Shown: positions 29,002-40,118 of the stretch, in pieces
How the letters are laid out: each line of letters starts with the position of its first letter
How positions within the stretch are numbered: the first letter of the stretch is position 1
Assembly: GCF_000719115.1 (NCBI RefSeq)
Contig: NZ_JOEA01000016.1
Coordinates: forward strand, 1-64,000
Source: Lentzea albidocapillata
Lineage (GTDB): Bacteria > Actinomycetota > Actinomycetes > Mycobacteriales > Pseudonocardiaceae
Length of the DNA: 64,000 bases
Direction: 5' to 3'
The notes under the pieces: model-generated
Told to the model about the DNA's origin: nothing
Database searches by the model: none
The model's input: only the letters and a program-made list of their open reading frames with translations
Position numbers and translations under genes: made by a program

Positions 29002-29535
29002 ATGCCGGCGGTCTTCCCCTGGGGAAGACGCAAGGTCCTGCTGCTGAACGCCACGTTCGAGCCGCTCACGGCGTTGTCACTGCGCCGCGCGGTCGTCCTC
29101 GTGGTGTGCGGGAAAGCCGAAGTCGTGCACGGAGACGCCTCCGGGCTGGTGCTGCACTCGTCGAAGTCCGAGGTGCTCGTACCGTCCGTGATCCGGCTGA
29201 GCTCCTACGTTCGCGTGCCTTATCGCGGTCGCGTGCCGATGACCCGTGCCGGGCTCATGCACCGCGACCGTTATCGCTGCGCCTACTGCGGCGGGCGGGC
29301 CGAGACGATCGACCACGTCGTGCCGCGCTCGCGTGGCGGACCTCACACCTGGACCAACTGCGTCGCCTGCTGTGCGAAGTGCAACCACCGCAAGGCGGAC
29401 AAACTGCTGTCCGAGCTGGGCTGGCGGCTGCGCGTCGTTCCCGCGGCGCCGCGTGGCCCGCACTGGCGGCTGCTCGCCGGGGTGGCCGAGGCTGATCCGC
29501 AGTGGTTGCCGTACCTGGGTGAACCGGCGGCCTGA
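29002..29535 (+). CDS. HNH endonuclease-domain protein
   Basis: 177 residues. The C-terminal HNH fold is clear: CAYCGG, then TIDHVVPRSRGG (the catalytic His-Asp region), NCVACCAKCNHRKAD with the second zinc-binding CxxC and Asn/His. The N-terminal part (VLLLNATFEPLTALSLRRAVVLV) is typical of actinobacterial HNH proteins of this size. Corresponds to Rv2469c. ATG at 29002 has GGGGGAGG upstream. Substrate and role unknown; the ubiquity in actinobacterial chromosomes argues for a housekeeping DNA role rather than a selfish one. Confidence 0.88.
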   Translation: MPAVFPWGRRKVLLLNATFEPLTALSLRRAVVLVVCGKAEVVHGDASGLVLHSSKSEVLVPSVIRLSSYVRVPYRGRVPMTRAGLMHRDRYRCAYCGGRAETIDHVVPRSRGGPHTWTNCVACCAKCNHRKADKLLSELGWRLRVVPAAPRGPHWRLLAGVAEADPQWLPYLGEPAA

Positions 29536-29554
29536 TCCCGCTGTTCGAGCTGGG

Positions 29555-30142
29555 TCAGGCCGCGAGGGAGAAGTCGTTCTGACGCGCGGTGATGCGCACG
29601 GAGTCCTGCTGTGCCGTGATGCGGACCGAGTCGTCCATGGTGATGCGGACGCTGTCCTGCTGGGCGGTGATGCGGACGCTGTCGTCGTGCGCCGTGATCC
29701 GGACCGAGTCGTCGTGCGCCGTGATGCGCACCGAGTCGTCCATCGTGATGCGGACGGAGTCCTGTGCCGTGATGCGGACGCTGTCGTCATGGGCCGTGAT
29801 GCGCACGGAGTCGTCCATGGTGATCCGGACCGAATCCTCACGCGCAGTGATCCTGACGGAATCCTGCTGAGCGGTGATCCGGACGGAGTCTTCACGCGCG
29901 GTGATCCGGACGGAATCGGCACACGTGATCCTGACCGAATCGCTCGCCGTGATGCGCACCGAGTCCGCCATGGTGATGCGGACGGAGTCGCGGGCCGTGA
30001 TGCGCACCGAATCGGTCGCGGTGATCCGAACGGAGTCGTCCATCGTGATCCGGACGGAGTCACTGGCGGTGATACGCACTGAATCGTCCTTGTAGCTCGG
30101 AAGAGTGAAGGTCACGGCCTGGGGGCGGGTCATCGTGAACAT
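29555..30142 (-). CDS. Repeat protein of 20 tandem DSVRIT units
   Basis: 195 residues: a short N-terminal segment (MFTMTRPQAVTFTLPSYKD), then 20 units of eight (11 units) or nine (9 units) residues, each starting with an invariant DSVRIT, and a C-terminal NDFSLAA. Position 7 is Ala, Met or (once) Cys; positions 8-9 are polar. No signal peptide, transmembrane segment or known domain. The codons for the invariant residues vary (Ser by TCC, TCG, TCA and AGC; Arg by CGC, CGG, CGT and AGG), so selection acts on the protein. ATG at 30142 has GGAGG 7 nt upstream. It is convergent with the HNH gene (19-nt gap) and divergent from an MFS exporter. I do not recognise the family; an extended beta-strand-and-turn fold is plausible. 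Confidence 0.85.
   Translation of the reverse strand: MFTMTRPQAVTFTLPSYKDDSVRITASDSVRITMDDSVRITATDSVRITARDSVRITMADSVRITASDSVRITCADSVRITAREDSVRITAQQDSVRITAREDSVRITMDDSVRITAHDDSVRITAQDSVRITMDDSVRITAHDDSVRITAHDDSVRITAQQDSVRITMDDSVRITAQQDSVRITARQNDFSLAA
29579..30085 (-). repeat. Tandem 24/27-bp repeat coding for DSVRIT units
   Basis: Twenty adjacent units, eleven of 24 bp and nine of 27 bp, cover residues 20-188 of the repeat protein. On the plus strand the units show as variants of gtgatgcggacggagtc. The DNA units are diverged at wobble positions while the encoded hexapeptide is constant. Confidence 0.93.
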
Positions 30143-30209
30143 TTTGTGTCCTCCAGCTCGTTCGGGGCGGGTGCGCAAGACCCGTATAGGTGAAAAGCTA
30201 AGAGCTGAG

Positions 30210-30222
30210 TGTTCCAGGAACA
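30210..30222. promoter_or_regulatory. Palindrome in the divergent repeat-protein/MFS promoter region
   Basis: TGTTCC-a-GGAACA, 13 bp with 6-bp arms, lies 68 bp before the repeat-protein gene and 128 bp before the MFS gene. It may be an operator shared by both, but no regulator gene is adjacent. Confidence 0.4.
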
Positions 30223-30349
30223 AGACCCCAAACCGGCACCCGTTCGCCTCCGACCGGGTGAGGACTGACCGGGTGTAACCGCTGCGCCGCACGAGAGCAC
30301 ACGCTGCCCTTACTGGCCGGTATGGACACGCTCTGTAGCGTTCAATCTG

Positions 30350-31552
30350 ATGGAACGTGATGTGCGTCATACGGCAAAAGGCGTGCATGGACGGGGTTTT
30401 CGAGCGTTCACCGGGGCCTGGGCGGTGTCGCTCGTGGGCGACGGCGTGCGCGTCGTCGCGCTGCCCTTGTTCACCGCCGCCAGCACCCGCAGCCCGCTCG
30501 CGGTGTCCGCCGTGGCCGTCGCACTCACCCTGCCCTGGTTGCTCGTCGCGCTGCCCGCGGGCGCCCTTGTGGACCGTTGGAGACCGAGAACCGTTGTCGT
30601 CGCGGCACATTGGCTGCGCGCCGGGGTGACCGGACTGCTCGCGCTGGCGGTCCACACTGGACACGCGACGGTCGTCGTCTTGTGCGCCACGGCTTTCGTG
30701 CTGACCTCCGCGGAGACGTTCGCGGACTCGGCGTCGCAGGTGCTGCTGGTCGAGCTCGCGGGACCGGACGAGCTGGAGGCGGCCAACGGCCGGTTCGTGA
30801 CGGTCGAGACGATCGGCATGGACCTCGCCGGCCCACTGGCCGCCGCGGTGCTCTTCTGGTGGGCCCCGGCGGCCTGTTTCGCCCTCGACGCGCTCTCGTT
30901 CGTCGTCGCCGCGGTGCTCGCGTCCCGCGTGCCGGACGTCGCTCCCGACCGCTCCGGAAGCGATCTTCGCGCACAGCTGGCCGAGGGGGCCCGTTTCCTC
31001 GTGCGGACTCCTGGCCTGCGGTCACTGGTAGTTGCCGTTGCAATCACAGCTGTCTGCGCGGCCGCGATCAACGCCATGCTGGCGCTCTACTCCATCCAGG
31101 TACTCGGCCTCGCCGAACCGGTGGTTCCGTTCCTCGTCGTGTGCATGGCGGCCGGTGCTCTGCTAGGTGCCCGGCTGTCTCCTCTGCTCGCGGCGCGGTG
31201 GGGTGCCGGACGGGTCATGGTCGGATTCCTGGCGCTGCTCGGCGCCGCGTTCGCCTTGTTCGGCCTCACGCCGTGGCTGCTCGTGGCGGTCCTCGCGTGC
31301 GTGTTGTTCGGTGTGGCGTCCGCCGGCTGGAACGTGTTGTCCGCGACCCGGCGGCAACGGCTCACACCAGGTCCGATGATGGGCCGCGTGACCAGCGCTT
31401 ATCGGGTGCTCGCCTGGGGTCTCTCGCCGCTGGGAGCGGGCCTCGCCGGTCCGCTGGCCGACGCGACGTCGCTGGGCACCGTCTACGTCGTGGCGGGCTC
31501 GATCGTGGGATTGACCGCGATCTTGCTGGCCCGGCCTCTCGCGCGCGGCTGA
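30350..31552 (+). CDS. MFS exporter, EntS-like (MFS_3)
   Basis: 400 residues, about 12 transmembrane helices, with the opening FRAFTGAWAVSLVGDGVRVVALPL and the GALVDRWRPRTVVV loop of the MFS_3 group, which includes EntS-type and drug exporters. Substrate unknown. TAGCGT lies 8 nt before the ATG, so a leaderless mRNA is likely. It is divergent from the DSVRIT-repeat gene and, together with it, interrupts the conserved HNH-ctaJ order, which suggests the two arrived together and might work together. Confidence 0.85.
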   Translation: MERDVRHTAKGVHGRGFRAFTGAWAVSLVGDGVRVVALPLFTAASTRSPLAVSAVAVALTLPWLLVALPAGALVDRWRPRTVVVAAHWLRAGVTGLLALAVHTGHATVVVLCATAFVLTSAETFADSASQVLLVELAGPDELEAANGRFVTVETIGMDLAGPLAAAVLFWWAPAACFALDALSFVVAAVLASRVPDVAPDRSGSDLRAQLAEGARFLVRTPGLRSLVVAVAITAVCAAAINAMLALYSIQVLGLAEPVVPFLVVCMAAGALLGARLSPLLAARWGAGRVMVGFLALLGAAFALFGLTPWLLVAVLACVLFGVASAGWNVLSATRRQRLTPGPMMGRVTSAYRVLAWGLSPLGAGLAGPLADATSLGTVYVVAGSIVGLTAILLARPLARG

Positions 31553-31572
31553 GTTCGGCTACCGTACCCGCC

Positions 31573-31818
31573 GTGACCATCGTGGAGACCGTTCTCGTCT
31601 TCGCGCTGATCCCGCTGGCGATCTACGGCGTGATCACGCTGCTGACGGTGAGGCCAAAGGCCACCCGGATTCCCCGGTACAGGCCCGGCCAGGAGTGGGG
31701 CTATGCCCCGGTGTGGTGGAGCGCGAACCCGGCAGGGTTGAGCGCTGAGCACCACAGCGCCGCCGAGTCCGGTACCTCGGACTCGACCGCCAAGGGAGGC
31801 GCACGTGGCAACTGGTAA
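31573..31818 (+). CDS. ctaJ: Small membrane protein, aa3 cytochrome oxidase subunit CtaJ-like
   Basis: 81 residues: one N-terminal transmembrane helix (VETVLVFALIPLAIYGVITLL), then the conserved RPKATRIPRYRPGQEWGYAPVWW segment typical of the actinobacterial CtaJ subunit of the cytochrome bcc-aa3 supercomplex. The position just before the DUF5130 gene also matches the order in mycobacteria. GTG at 31573 has TACCGT 7 nt upstream (probably leaderless). It overlaps the DUF5130 start by 14 nt. The name rests on sequence feel and context, not a search. Confidence 0.72.
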   Translation: MTIVETVLVFALIPLAIYGVITLLTVRPKATRIPRYRPGQEWGYAPVWWSANPAGLSAEHHSAAESGTSDSTAKGGARGNW

Positions 31819-32284
31819 GGCGATCGAGGCCGTCGACCCGTCGACGTTGCCCGTCGGTGCCGTCGTGACGAACAGCGGCCGTGTGTCCGCGGCGAAGATG
31901 TACGAGCCGCAGGCGCCGGAGCTGCCGTTCACGCCCTCCCAGCTCGCGCAGCTGGACGAGGCGCTGACGCTCTCCAGCCGCACCACGGGCCTCGACTTCA
32001 GCGTGTACCTGGGCGAGCTGGGCTCGAACGCCCACGAGCGCGCGCGAGAGCTGCACGGCTCCACCGAGAGTCCGTCGCACCACGTCCTCGTGGCCGTGTC
32101 GCCGGGTGAGCGCGTCGTCGAGATCGTCACGGGCGAGGAGTCGCACCGCCGTCTCGCCGACCGCGGCGCCAAGCTCGCGGTGATGAGCATGGTGGCGTCC
32201 TTCAAGGAGGGCGACCTCGCGGGTGGCCTCGTGTCGGGCCTGCGCATGCTGACCGACCAGGCGGGCAACTCGCCCCGTTCCTGA
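31805..32284 (+). CDS. DUF5130 family protein (Rv2468c-like)
   Basis: 159 residues. Soluble TPM-like fold: LAQLDEALTLSSRTTGLDFSVYLGELG, HVLVAVSPGERVVEIVTGEESHRRLADRGAKLAVMSM. TPM-domain proteins have been linked to photosystem repair or phosphatase-like roles elsewhere, but the actinobacterial DUF5130 branch is uncharacterised. GTG at 31805 has GGGAGG upstream within ctaJ, so translation is coupled. Corresponds to Rv2468c by position. Confidence 0.82.
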   Translation: MATGKAIEAVDPSTLPVGAVVTNSGRVSAAKMYEPQAPELPFTPSQLAQLDEALTLSSRTTGLDFSVYLGELGSNAHERARELHGSTESPSHHVLVAVSPGERVVEIVTGEESHRRLADRGAKLAVMSMVASFKEGDLAGGLVSGLRMLTDQAGNSPRS

Positions 32285-32298
32285 TCTTCCGCTTTCGG

Positions 32299-32325
32299 AC
32301 GCCCCCGGCACCGTGCCGGGGGCGT
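32299..32325. terminator. Bidirectional terminator hairpin
   Basis: 11-bp stem ACGCCCCCGGC/GCCGGGGGCGT with loop accgt between convergent genes. Confidence 0.85.
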
Positions 32326-32334
32326 TCCGCGTGT

Positions 32335-32970
32335 CTACGGGCTGACGTCGTTACGCGCGACCACGAGGTCGGAGATCCTCTCCCAGCCGAGCCTGCGGTA
32401 GAGATGCACGCCGTCGGTCGACGAGAACAGCAACCCGGTCCTCGCCCCGTCCTTCATCGCCTCGCGGACGAGCGTGCCCATCACGACGCTGCCGAGGCCA
32501 CGCCGCCGGTGCGCGTCCGCGGTCTCGATGCGGTGCGCGACGGCGTCCTCGCCCACGACGGCCATCAAACCGCTGGCCGCCACCTCGCCGTCCGCCAGCA
32601 CCCGCACGCCGATCACCGGGCTCCTGGTCACCTCCACCGCGTAGCCCGCGGGCGGTTCCGGTGCCGGGTGGCCCGTCAGCGCGCGCCTCATGAACGTCTC
32701 GTCCGGCCGTGCCACGACCATTCCGGCCGCTTCGAGTTCCGCGCTGACCCTCTGCGGCGTGTGCGTGGGGACGCTCAGCCAGTTCGGTTCGCTCGTGGCT
32801 GCCACGATCCTGGCCATCGCGGTGGTCTCGGCGTCGTCCGTCGCGATCCATTCGAACCGCCGCTGCGGCCGGTCCACGTGGACGACCAGGTAGCCGTCGC
32901 GGTACTCGGACGTCAGCCCGTCGGCCGCGATCCAGCCGCGGTGCCAGCGCTCCACCAGTTCACCGATCAT
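32335..32970 (-). CDS. GNAT-family N-acetyltransferase
   Basis: 211 residues. The acetyl-CoA binding loop of GNAT proteins is present (DAHRRRGLGSVVMGTLV; R/Q-x-x-G-x-G/A), followed by the LFSSTDGVHLYRRLGWE strand-helix typical of the fold. The substrate is unknown. ATG at 32970 follows GGGAAG; a longer open frame is upstream but passes through a terminator. Confidence 0.85.
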   Translation of the reverse strand: MIGELVERWHRGWIAADGLTSEYRDGYLVVHVDRPQRRFEWIATDDAETTAMARIVAATSEPNWLSVPTHTPQRVSAELEAAGMVVARPDETFMRRALTGHPAPEPPAGYAVEVTRSPVIGVRVLADGEVAASGLMAVVGEDAVAHRIETADAHRRRGLGSVVMGTLVREAMKDGARTGLLFSSTDGVHLYRRLGWERISDLVVARNDVSP

Positions 32971-32988
32971 GCTTCCCGACGTTATGCG

Positions 32989-33024
32989 AAAGCCCCGCGA
33001 CACGCGAACGTGTTGCGGGGCTTC
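32989..33024 (-). terminator. Terminator of pepN
   Basis: Stem GAAGCCCCGC paired with GCGGGGCTTTC, extended inward by ACACG/CGTGT-like pairs, loop cgaa, directly downstream of the pepN stop. Confidence 0.82.
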
Positions 33025-33036
33025 CACTTCAGCTCG

Positions 33037-35598
<2,562 letters not shown>

Positions 35599-35761
35599 TG
35601 GTCACCTCGTCTGCCGCGCGGGTGGTTACGCGCTGACGTCGTCGGGAATGGTTATGACTCCCGCATCCAATCACGGAACCGGCGCTCGGGAAGAGATGAC
35701 AGGGTGATCTGGTTGGGCTGATGGGGCGATAACGCCACCGACCGTCACTAAAGGGGCACGC

Positions 35762-36370
35762 ATGACCGACAAGGCGAAGGTCGACTTCTACTTCGACCCT
35801 CTTTGCCCGTTCGCCTGGATCTCCTCCCGGTGGATCCTCGAGGTGGAGAAGGTCCGCGACATCGACCTGAGCTTCCACGTGATGAGCCTCGCCGTGCTGA
35901 ACGAGGGCCGCGACCTGCCCGAGCAGTACCGGGAGCTCATGACCAAGGGCTGGGGTCCGGTTCGCGTGGCGATCGCCGCGGAGCAGAAGTTCGGCAACGA
36001 GGTGCTGCCGAAGCTGTACGCCGCGATGGGCACGCGCATCCACAACGAGGGCAACCAGGACTTCGACGAGGTCATCAAGCTCGCGCTGGCCGATGCCGAG
36101 CTGCCGGCCGAGCTCGCCGAGGCCGCGCACTCGACCGAGTACGACGAGGCGCTGCGGGCTTCGCACCACCGCGGCATGGACCCGGTTGGCATGGACGTCG
36201 GCACGCCGACCATCCACATCGACGGTGTCGCGTTCTTCGGCCCGGTGCTGACGAAGATCCCGCGGGGCGAGGAGGCGGGCACGATCTTCGACGGTGCCCG
36301 GATGCTCGCCGGCTTCCCGTACTTCTTCGAGCTCAAGCGGACCCGTTCGGGTGAGCTCGACTTCAGCTGA
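35762..36370 (+). CDS. DsbA-family oxidoreductase, Rv2466c (mycothiol-dependent nitroreductase)-like
   Basis: 202 residues with a thioredoxin fold and the helical insert of DsbA-family proteins. The active site reads [14 protein letters not shown], that is C-P-F-A: the resolving Cys is replaced by Ala, so a monothiol or glutaredoxin-like reaction with mycothiol is likely. The cis-Pro region is [10 protein letters not shown]. tuberculosis Rv2466c is a mycothiol-dependent reductase that activates nitro drugs; the same order (pepN-DsbA) is kept here. ATG at 35762 has AAAGGGG upstream. A clean terminator follows. Confidence 0.88.
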   Translation: MTDKAKVDFYFDPLCPFAWISSRWILEVEKVRDIDLSFHVMSLAVLNEGRDLPEQYRELMTKGWGPVRVAIAAEQKFGNEVLPKLYAAMGTRIHNEGNQDFDEVIKLALADAELPAELAEAAHSTEYDEALRASHHRGMDPVGMDVGTPTIHIDGVAFFGPVLTKIPRGEEAGTIFDGARMLAGFPYFFELKRTRSGELDFS

Positions 36371-36375
36371 GGCCG

Positions 36376-36400
36376 TCCGGCCTCCTCGGCCGGATTTTTT
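36376..36400 (+). terminator. Rho-independent terminator of the DsbA-like gene
   Basis: CCGGCC-tcctc-GGCCGG followed by ATTTTTT, a textbook intrinsic terminator. Confidence 0.93.
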
Positions 36401-36429
36401 GTCAGGGGTGCTCGCTAGCGTCTCCGGAC

Positions 36430-37275
36430 ATGGCAGATCTTCGCGTCGAAGTCGCAGTTCAGGGGCCCTGGTCGCTGGCGACCTCCAGGGCTTTCTGGGA
36501 GGGCTTCACGCCGTCGGCGTTGCCTGAGCACGAGGGCGAGGCGCTGCGGGCGACGTTCCTGGTCGAAGGTGAGTGGCGCCGTGCTGCGGTCTCCGTGACC
36601 CAGCGCGGCGCCACTGCTGTTCTGTCCCTGTCCGGCGACGGTGATCTCGACCTGGCGGCGGCCCAGGTGTGCCGGTTCCTGTCGCTGGACGTCGACGGGC
36701 GGGCCTGGCCGGAGGTCGCGCTGCGTGATCCGGTGATCGCGTCCGCACAGGCGTCGTTGCCCGGTTTACGGCCGTGCGGCTTCTACTCGCCGTACGAGGC
36801 GGCGGCCTGGTCGGTGCTGGCGCAGCGAGTCCGCATGTCGCAGGCGGCCGCGGTGAAGGCTTCGCTGCTGCGGGACGGCGTGTTCCCCGCGCCCGCGGAG
36901 TTGCTGGCCCTCGACCTGGACCTGCCCGGCCGCAAGCCCGAGTACCTGCGGGCGGTGGCCGGGGCGGCGCTGGACGGGCTGCTGGACGCGGTGACGTTGC
37001 GCTCGATGAAACCCGCGGCCGCCGTGCTGGCGGTGCAGCAGGTCAAGGGGCTGGGGCCGTTCGCGGCCGAGCTGGTCGTGCTGCGCGGGGCGAACGCTCC
37101 GGATGCCGTGCCGCACAACGAGTCCCGGCTCACCGACGAGGTGGCTGAGCGGTACGGGCGGCCGTTGGCGGAGGTGTCCGAGGCTTGGCGGCCGTATCGG
37201 ACCTGGGCCGCGGTGCATCTGCGGGTGCTGCGGGAGCGGCGGCTGGGAGGTGCGATGGCTGCTTCGGGCCGGTGA
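36430..37275 (+). CDS. DNA-3-methyladenine glycosylase, AlkA-like (HhH-GPD)
   Basis: 281 residues. N-terminal beta domain, then HhH-GPD domain with VKGLGPFAAELVVLRGANAPDAVP: helix-hairpin-helix plus the catalytic Asp (in APDAVP). It should remove alkylated purines from DNA as the first step of base excision repair. TAGCGT lies 8 nt before the ATG (36416-36421), so a leaderless mRNA is likely. It is a single-gene unit after a terminator. Confidence 0.87.
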   Translation: MADLRVEVAVQGPWSLATSRAFWEGFTPSALPEHEGEALRATFLVEGEWRRAAVSVTQRGATAVLSLSGDGDLDLAAAQVCRFLSLDVDGRAWPEVALRDPVIASAQASLPGLRPCGFYSPYEAAAWSVLAQRVRMSQAAAVKASLLRDGVFPAPAELLALDLDLPGRKPEYLRAVAGAALDGLLDAVTLRSMKPAAAVLAVQQVKGLGPFAAELVVLRGANAPDAVPHNESRLTDEVAERYGRPLAEVSEAWRPYRTWAAVHLRVLRERRLGGAMAASGR

Positions 37276-37453
37276 ACGGCCGGCGGTCTGTTCTGCATCG
37301 GCGCTGGAGTCGTTGCCTGCGCGGCTTCTTCAACCACCGGCCTGACCACCGCTTCACCCGTTCAGCACCCCGGTCGGCGTGACCCGCGCAAGCAGATGTG
37401 ACAGTCTGGAGCTCATCAGCGTCAGAAGTGTCATATCCGCCTGGAGGGCTCTC

Positions 37454-38806
37454 GTGATCGAGGTCGTCAACCCCGCCACCGAGGAAGTCATCGGCACGCT
37501 CGCCGAGGGCACGCCGGCCGACGTCGACGCGGCCGTGGCCGCGGCGGTCAAGGCCTTCCCGTCGTGGGCGGAGACCTCGGCGGACGAACGGGCGAAGGTC
37601 GTCCGGGCGATCATCGACGGGCTGAAGGAGCGGGCCGGTGAGCTCGCGGCGGCCATGACCTGGGAGATGGGGACACCGCTCACCTTCAGCCAGAAGGTGC
37701 AGGTCGCGAACCCCGTCGCCATCGCCGAGGGTGTCGCGGACGTGCTGGAGCGCGGGTACTTCGAGCCCGAGGAGATCGGCAACTCGCTGGTCTTCCGCGA
37801 GCCGGTCGGGGTGGTCGCGGCGATCACGCCGTGGAACTTCCCGCTGCAGCAGATGGTCGCGAAGGTCGTGCCGGCGCTCGCGGCGGGCAACACCGTGGTG
37901 CTCAAGCCGAGTGAGCTCGCGCCGCACACCGCCGACCTGCTCGCCGAGATCGTCACGGCGGCCACTCCGGCAGGGGTGTTCCAGCTGGTGCACGGCACCG
38001 GGGCGGTGGTCGGTGAGGCGCTGGCCGCGCATCCGGACGTGGACATGGTGTCGTTCACCGGTTCCACGAAGGCCGGGCGGCGGGTGTCCGCGGTGGCCGC
38101 GGAGACGGTGAAGCGGGTCGCGCTCGAGCTGGGCGGCAAGTCCGCGTGCGTCGTGCTCGACGACGCCGACTTCGGGCGGGCGGTGAAGATCGCGGTCGCG
38201 AACTCGTTCATGAACAACGGTCAGGCGTGCAGCGCGTGGACCCGGCTGCTGGTGCCTGCCGAACGTCATGACGAGGCCGTCGAACTGGCCGCGCAGGCCG
38301 CGAGGAAGTACACGCCCGCGGATCCGGCCGACCCGTCCACGCGGATCGGGCCGGCGGTGTCGAAGGCGCAGCGCGATCGGGTCGTCGGGTACATCCGCAA
38401 GGGTGTCGAGGAAGGTGCGACGCTGGCCGCCGGTGGGCCCGAAGCGCCGTTGCCGCAGGGGTTCTACGTCGCGCCGACGGTGTTCGGTGGGGTGACGCCG
38501 GAGATGACGATCGCGCAGGAGGAGATCTTCGGGCCGGTGCTGTCGGTCATGCCGTACGCCGACGAGGACGACGCGGTGCGGATCGCGAACTCCACCATCT
38601 ACGGGCTGGCGGGTGCCGTGTTCTCCGCGGACACCGAGCGCGCCCTCAGGATCGCCCGGCGGCTGCGCACCGGACAGGTCGACATCAACGCCGCCGCGTT
38701 CAACACGAGCGCGCCGTTCGGCGGTTACCGGCAGTCGGGCAACGGGCGCGAGTTCGGCAGGTTCGGGCTGGACGAGTTCTGCGAGGTCAAGTCGGTCCAG
38801 CGGTAA
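37454..38806 (+). CDS. Aldehyde dehydrogenase
   Basis: 450 residues, NAD(P)-dependent ALDH superfamily. Cofactor and active-site motifs: TPWNFPLQQ, the general base in [11 protein letters not shown], nucleophile Cys in [11 protein letters not shown], and [13 protein letters not shown] near the end. Substrate not predictable. GTG at 37454 is chosen because GGAGGG lies 6 nt upstream and the family core ([12 protein letters not shown]) begins there; the frame is open to 37379. Confidence 0.93.
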   Translation: MIEVVNPATEEVIGTLAEGTPADVDAAVAAAVKAFPSWAETSADERAKVVRAIIDGLKERAGELAAAMTWEMGTPLTFSQKVQVANPVAIAEGVADVLERGYFEPEEIGNSLVFREPVGVVAAITPWNFPLQQMVAKVVPALAAGNTVVLKPSELAPHTADLLAEIVTAATPAGVFQLVHGTGAVVGEALAAHPDVDMVSFTGSTKAGRRVSAVAAETVKRVALELGGKSACVVLDDADFGRAVKIAVANSFMNNGQACSAWTRLLVPAERHDEAVELAAQAARKYTPADPADPSTRIGPAVSKAQRDRVVGYIRKGVEEGATLAAGGPEAPLPQGFYVAPTVFGGVTPEMTIAQEEIFGPVLSVMPYADEDDAVRIANSTIYGLAGAVFSADTERALRIARRLRTGQVDINAAAFNTSAPFGGYRQSGNGREFGRFGLDEFCEVKSVQR

Positions 38807-38846
38807 TTGAGCTGCGAGTCGCGCCGTACCCGCGTATCACTGGGGC

Positions 38847-40061
38847 ATGGCTGACTCGGCGCTGAGCATCCGGACCATCGACGAATCCGACCTCCCCGGC
38901 TTCCAGCGGGTGATGGCCTGGGCGTTCCTCGGCGATCATCTGGGCGAGGACAGCAAGTGGCTCAAGGTCATCGAACGGGACCGGGCGCACGCGGTGTTCG
39001 ACGGCGACGAGCTGATCGGCACCGCCGCGCTCCTGACCCGCGAGATCACCGTTCCCGGTGGCCGTCAGGCGCCTGCGGGCGCGGTGACCGTGGTGTCGGT
39101 GAAGCCGGGCCATCGGCGTCGTGGCGTGGCGTCGTTGCTGATGAAGACGCAACTGCACGGCATGCACGAGAACGGTGAGGCGCTCGCGATGTTGTGGGCG
39201 TCGGAAGGCTCCATCTACCGCAGGTACGGCTACGGCGAGTACTCGACGAGCATTGCCATGCTCAGGATGCCCACGCGTATGGCGTTCCACCCTGGTGTGC
39301 ACGTCAGCGACGCACGGATCCGTCAGGTGTCGCGAGAAGAAGCACTGCCCGTCATGCGTGAGTTCCACGAGCAGGTGCGGACCACACGGGTCGGCTGGCT
39401 GAGCCGCGTCGAACACACCTGGGACGTGCACCTCGGGGACCGCGAGGCCGACCGCGACGGGCTCACCTCGTACCGCTACTGCCTGCATCCCGAGGGCTAT
39501 GTGGTGTTCCGGGTCAAGGCGAACGGCGATTCGGGCGGACCGGCCAACGAACTGCACGTGCGCGAGCTGGTCTGCACGACCGAACAGGCCTACGCCGACC
39601 TCTACCGGTTCCTGCTGGACATGGATCTCGCCGGGGAGATCTCCTTCTTCACCGCCTGGGACGACCCGATCACGCACATGGTCGACAACCCGCGGAAGGT
39701 GCGGCGCGAGGCCTCGGACGCGTTGTGGATGCGCCTCGTCGACGTAGACCGGGCGCTGCCGCTGCGCGCTTATTCGTCCGATGTGGACAGTGTGCTGGAG
39801 GTCGAGGACTCGTTCTGCCCGTGGAACTCCGGCCGCTGGCGCTTCACGGTCAAGGGTGGCGAAGCGACGGTGACGCGCACCGAGGAACCAGCCGACGTGT
39901 CGCTGGACGTCGCCGCACTGGGAAGTGCTTTCCTCGGCGGCGTACGGCTTTCCGTGCTCAAGCGGGCACACCGCGTGGTCGAGCACACGCCCGGACACGT
40001 GGACGCGCTGACGATCGCGTTCCTCGGTGTGACTGAGCCGCACTGCCCCGAGGTGTTCTGA
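38847..40061 (+). CDS. Eis-family GNAT acetyltransferase
   Basis: 404 residues. Two GNAT domains plus a C-terminal sterol-carrier-like domain, as in Eis. The first GNAT acetyl-CoA loop is seen in VKPGHRRRGVASLLMKTQL, and YRRYGYGEYS follows. The chain ends in HCPEVF; in Eis the C-terminal carboxylate takes part in catalysis. Eis proteins acetylate aminoglycosides and some proteins. Whether this copy confers resistance is unknown. Confidence 0.88.
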   Translation: MADSALSIRTIDESDLPGFQRVMAWAFLGDHLGEDSKWLKVIERDRAHAVFDGDELIGTAALLTREITVPGGRQAPAGAVTVVSVKPGHRRRGVASLLMKTQLHGMHENGEALAMLWASEGSIYRRYGYGEYSTSIAMLRMPTRMAFHPGVHVSDARIRQVSREEALPVMREFHEQVRTTRVGWLSRVEHTWDVHLGDREADRDGLTSYRYCLHPEGYVVFRVKANGDSGGPANELHVRELVCTTEQAYADLYRFLLDMDLAGEISFFTAWDDPITHMVDNPRKVRREASDALWMRLVDVDRALPLRAYSSDVDSVLEVEDSFCPWNSGRWRFTVKGGEATVTRTEEPADVSLDVAALGSAFLGGVRLSVLKRAHRVVEHTPGHVDALTIAFLGVTEPHCPEVF

Positions 40062-40118
40062 CGGAACTCACGGCGGTGGTTGCTCGTTGACGGTTTACCT
40101 GGTGTGGGAGGTAAAGCC

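Noticed and set aside
29579..30085. CRISPR array
   Set aside because: Units are contiguous 24/27-bp coding repeats without unique spacers.
29589..30095. Plus-strand repeat frames (MRTES-like) across the DSVRIT tract
   Set aside because: In those frames the units vary in sequence and are broken by a stop, while the minus frame keeps DSVRIT in 20 of 20 units and has a strong ribosome site.
29555..31552. Established RiPP cluster
   Set aside because: No modifying enzyme or leader peptidase lies next to the repeat gene; kept only as a possibility.
37397..37434. TGACAG...GTGTCA inverted repeat before the ALDH gene
   Set aside because: Arms are short and far apart; not convincing as an operator.
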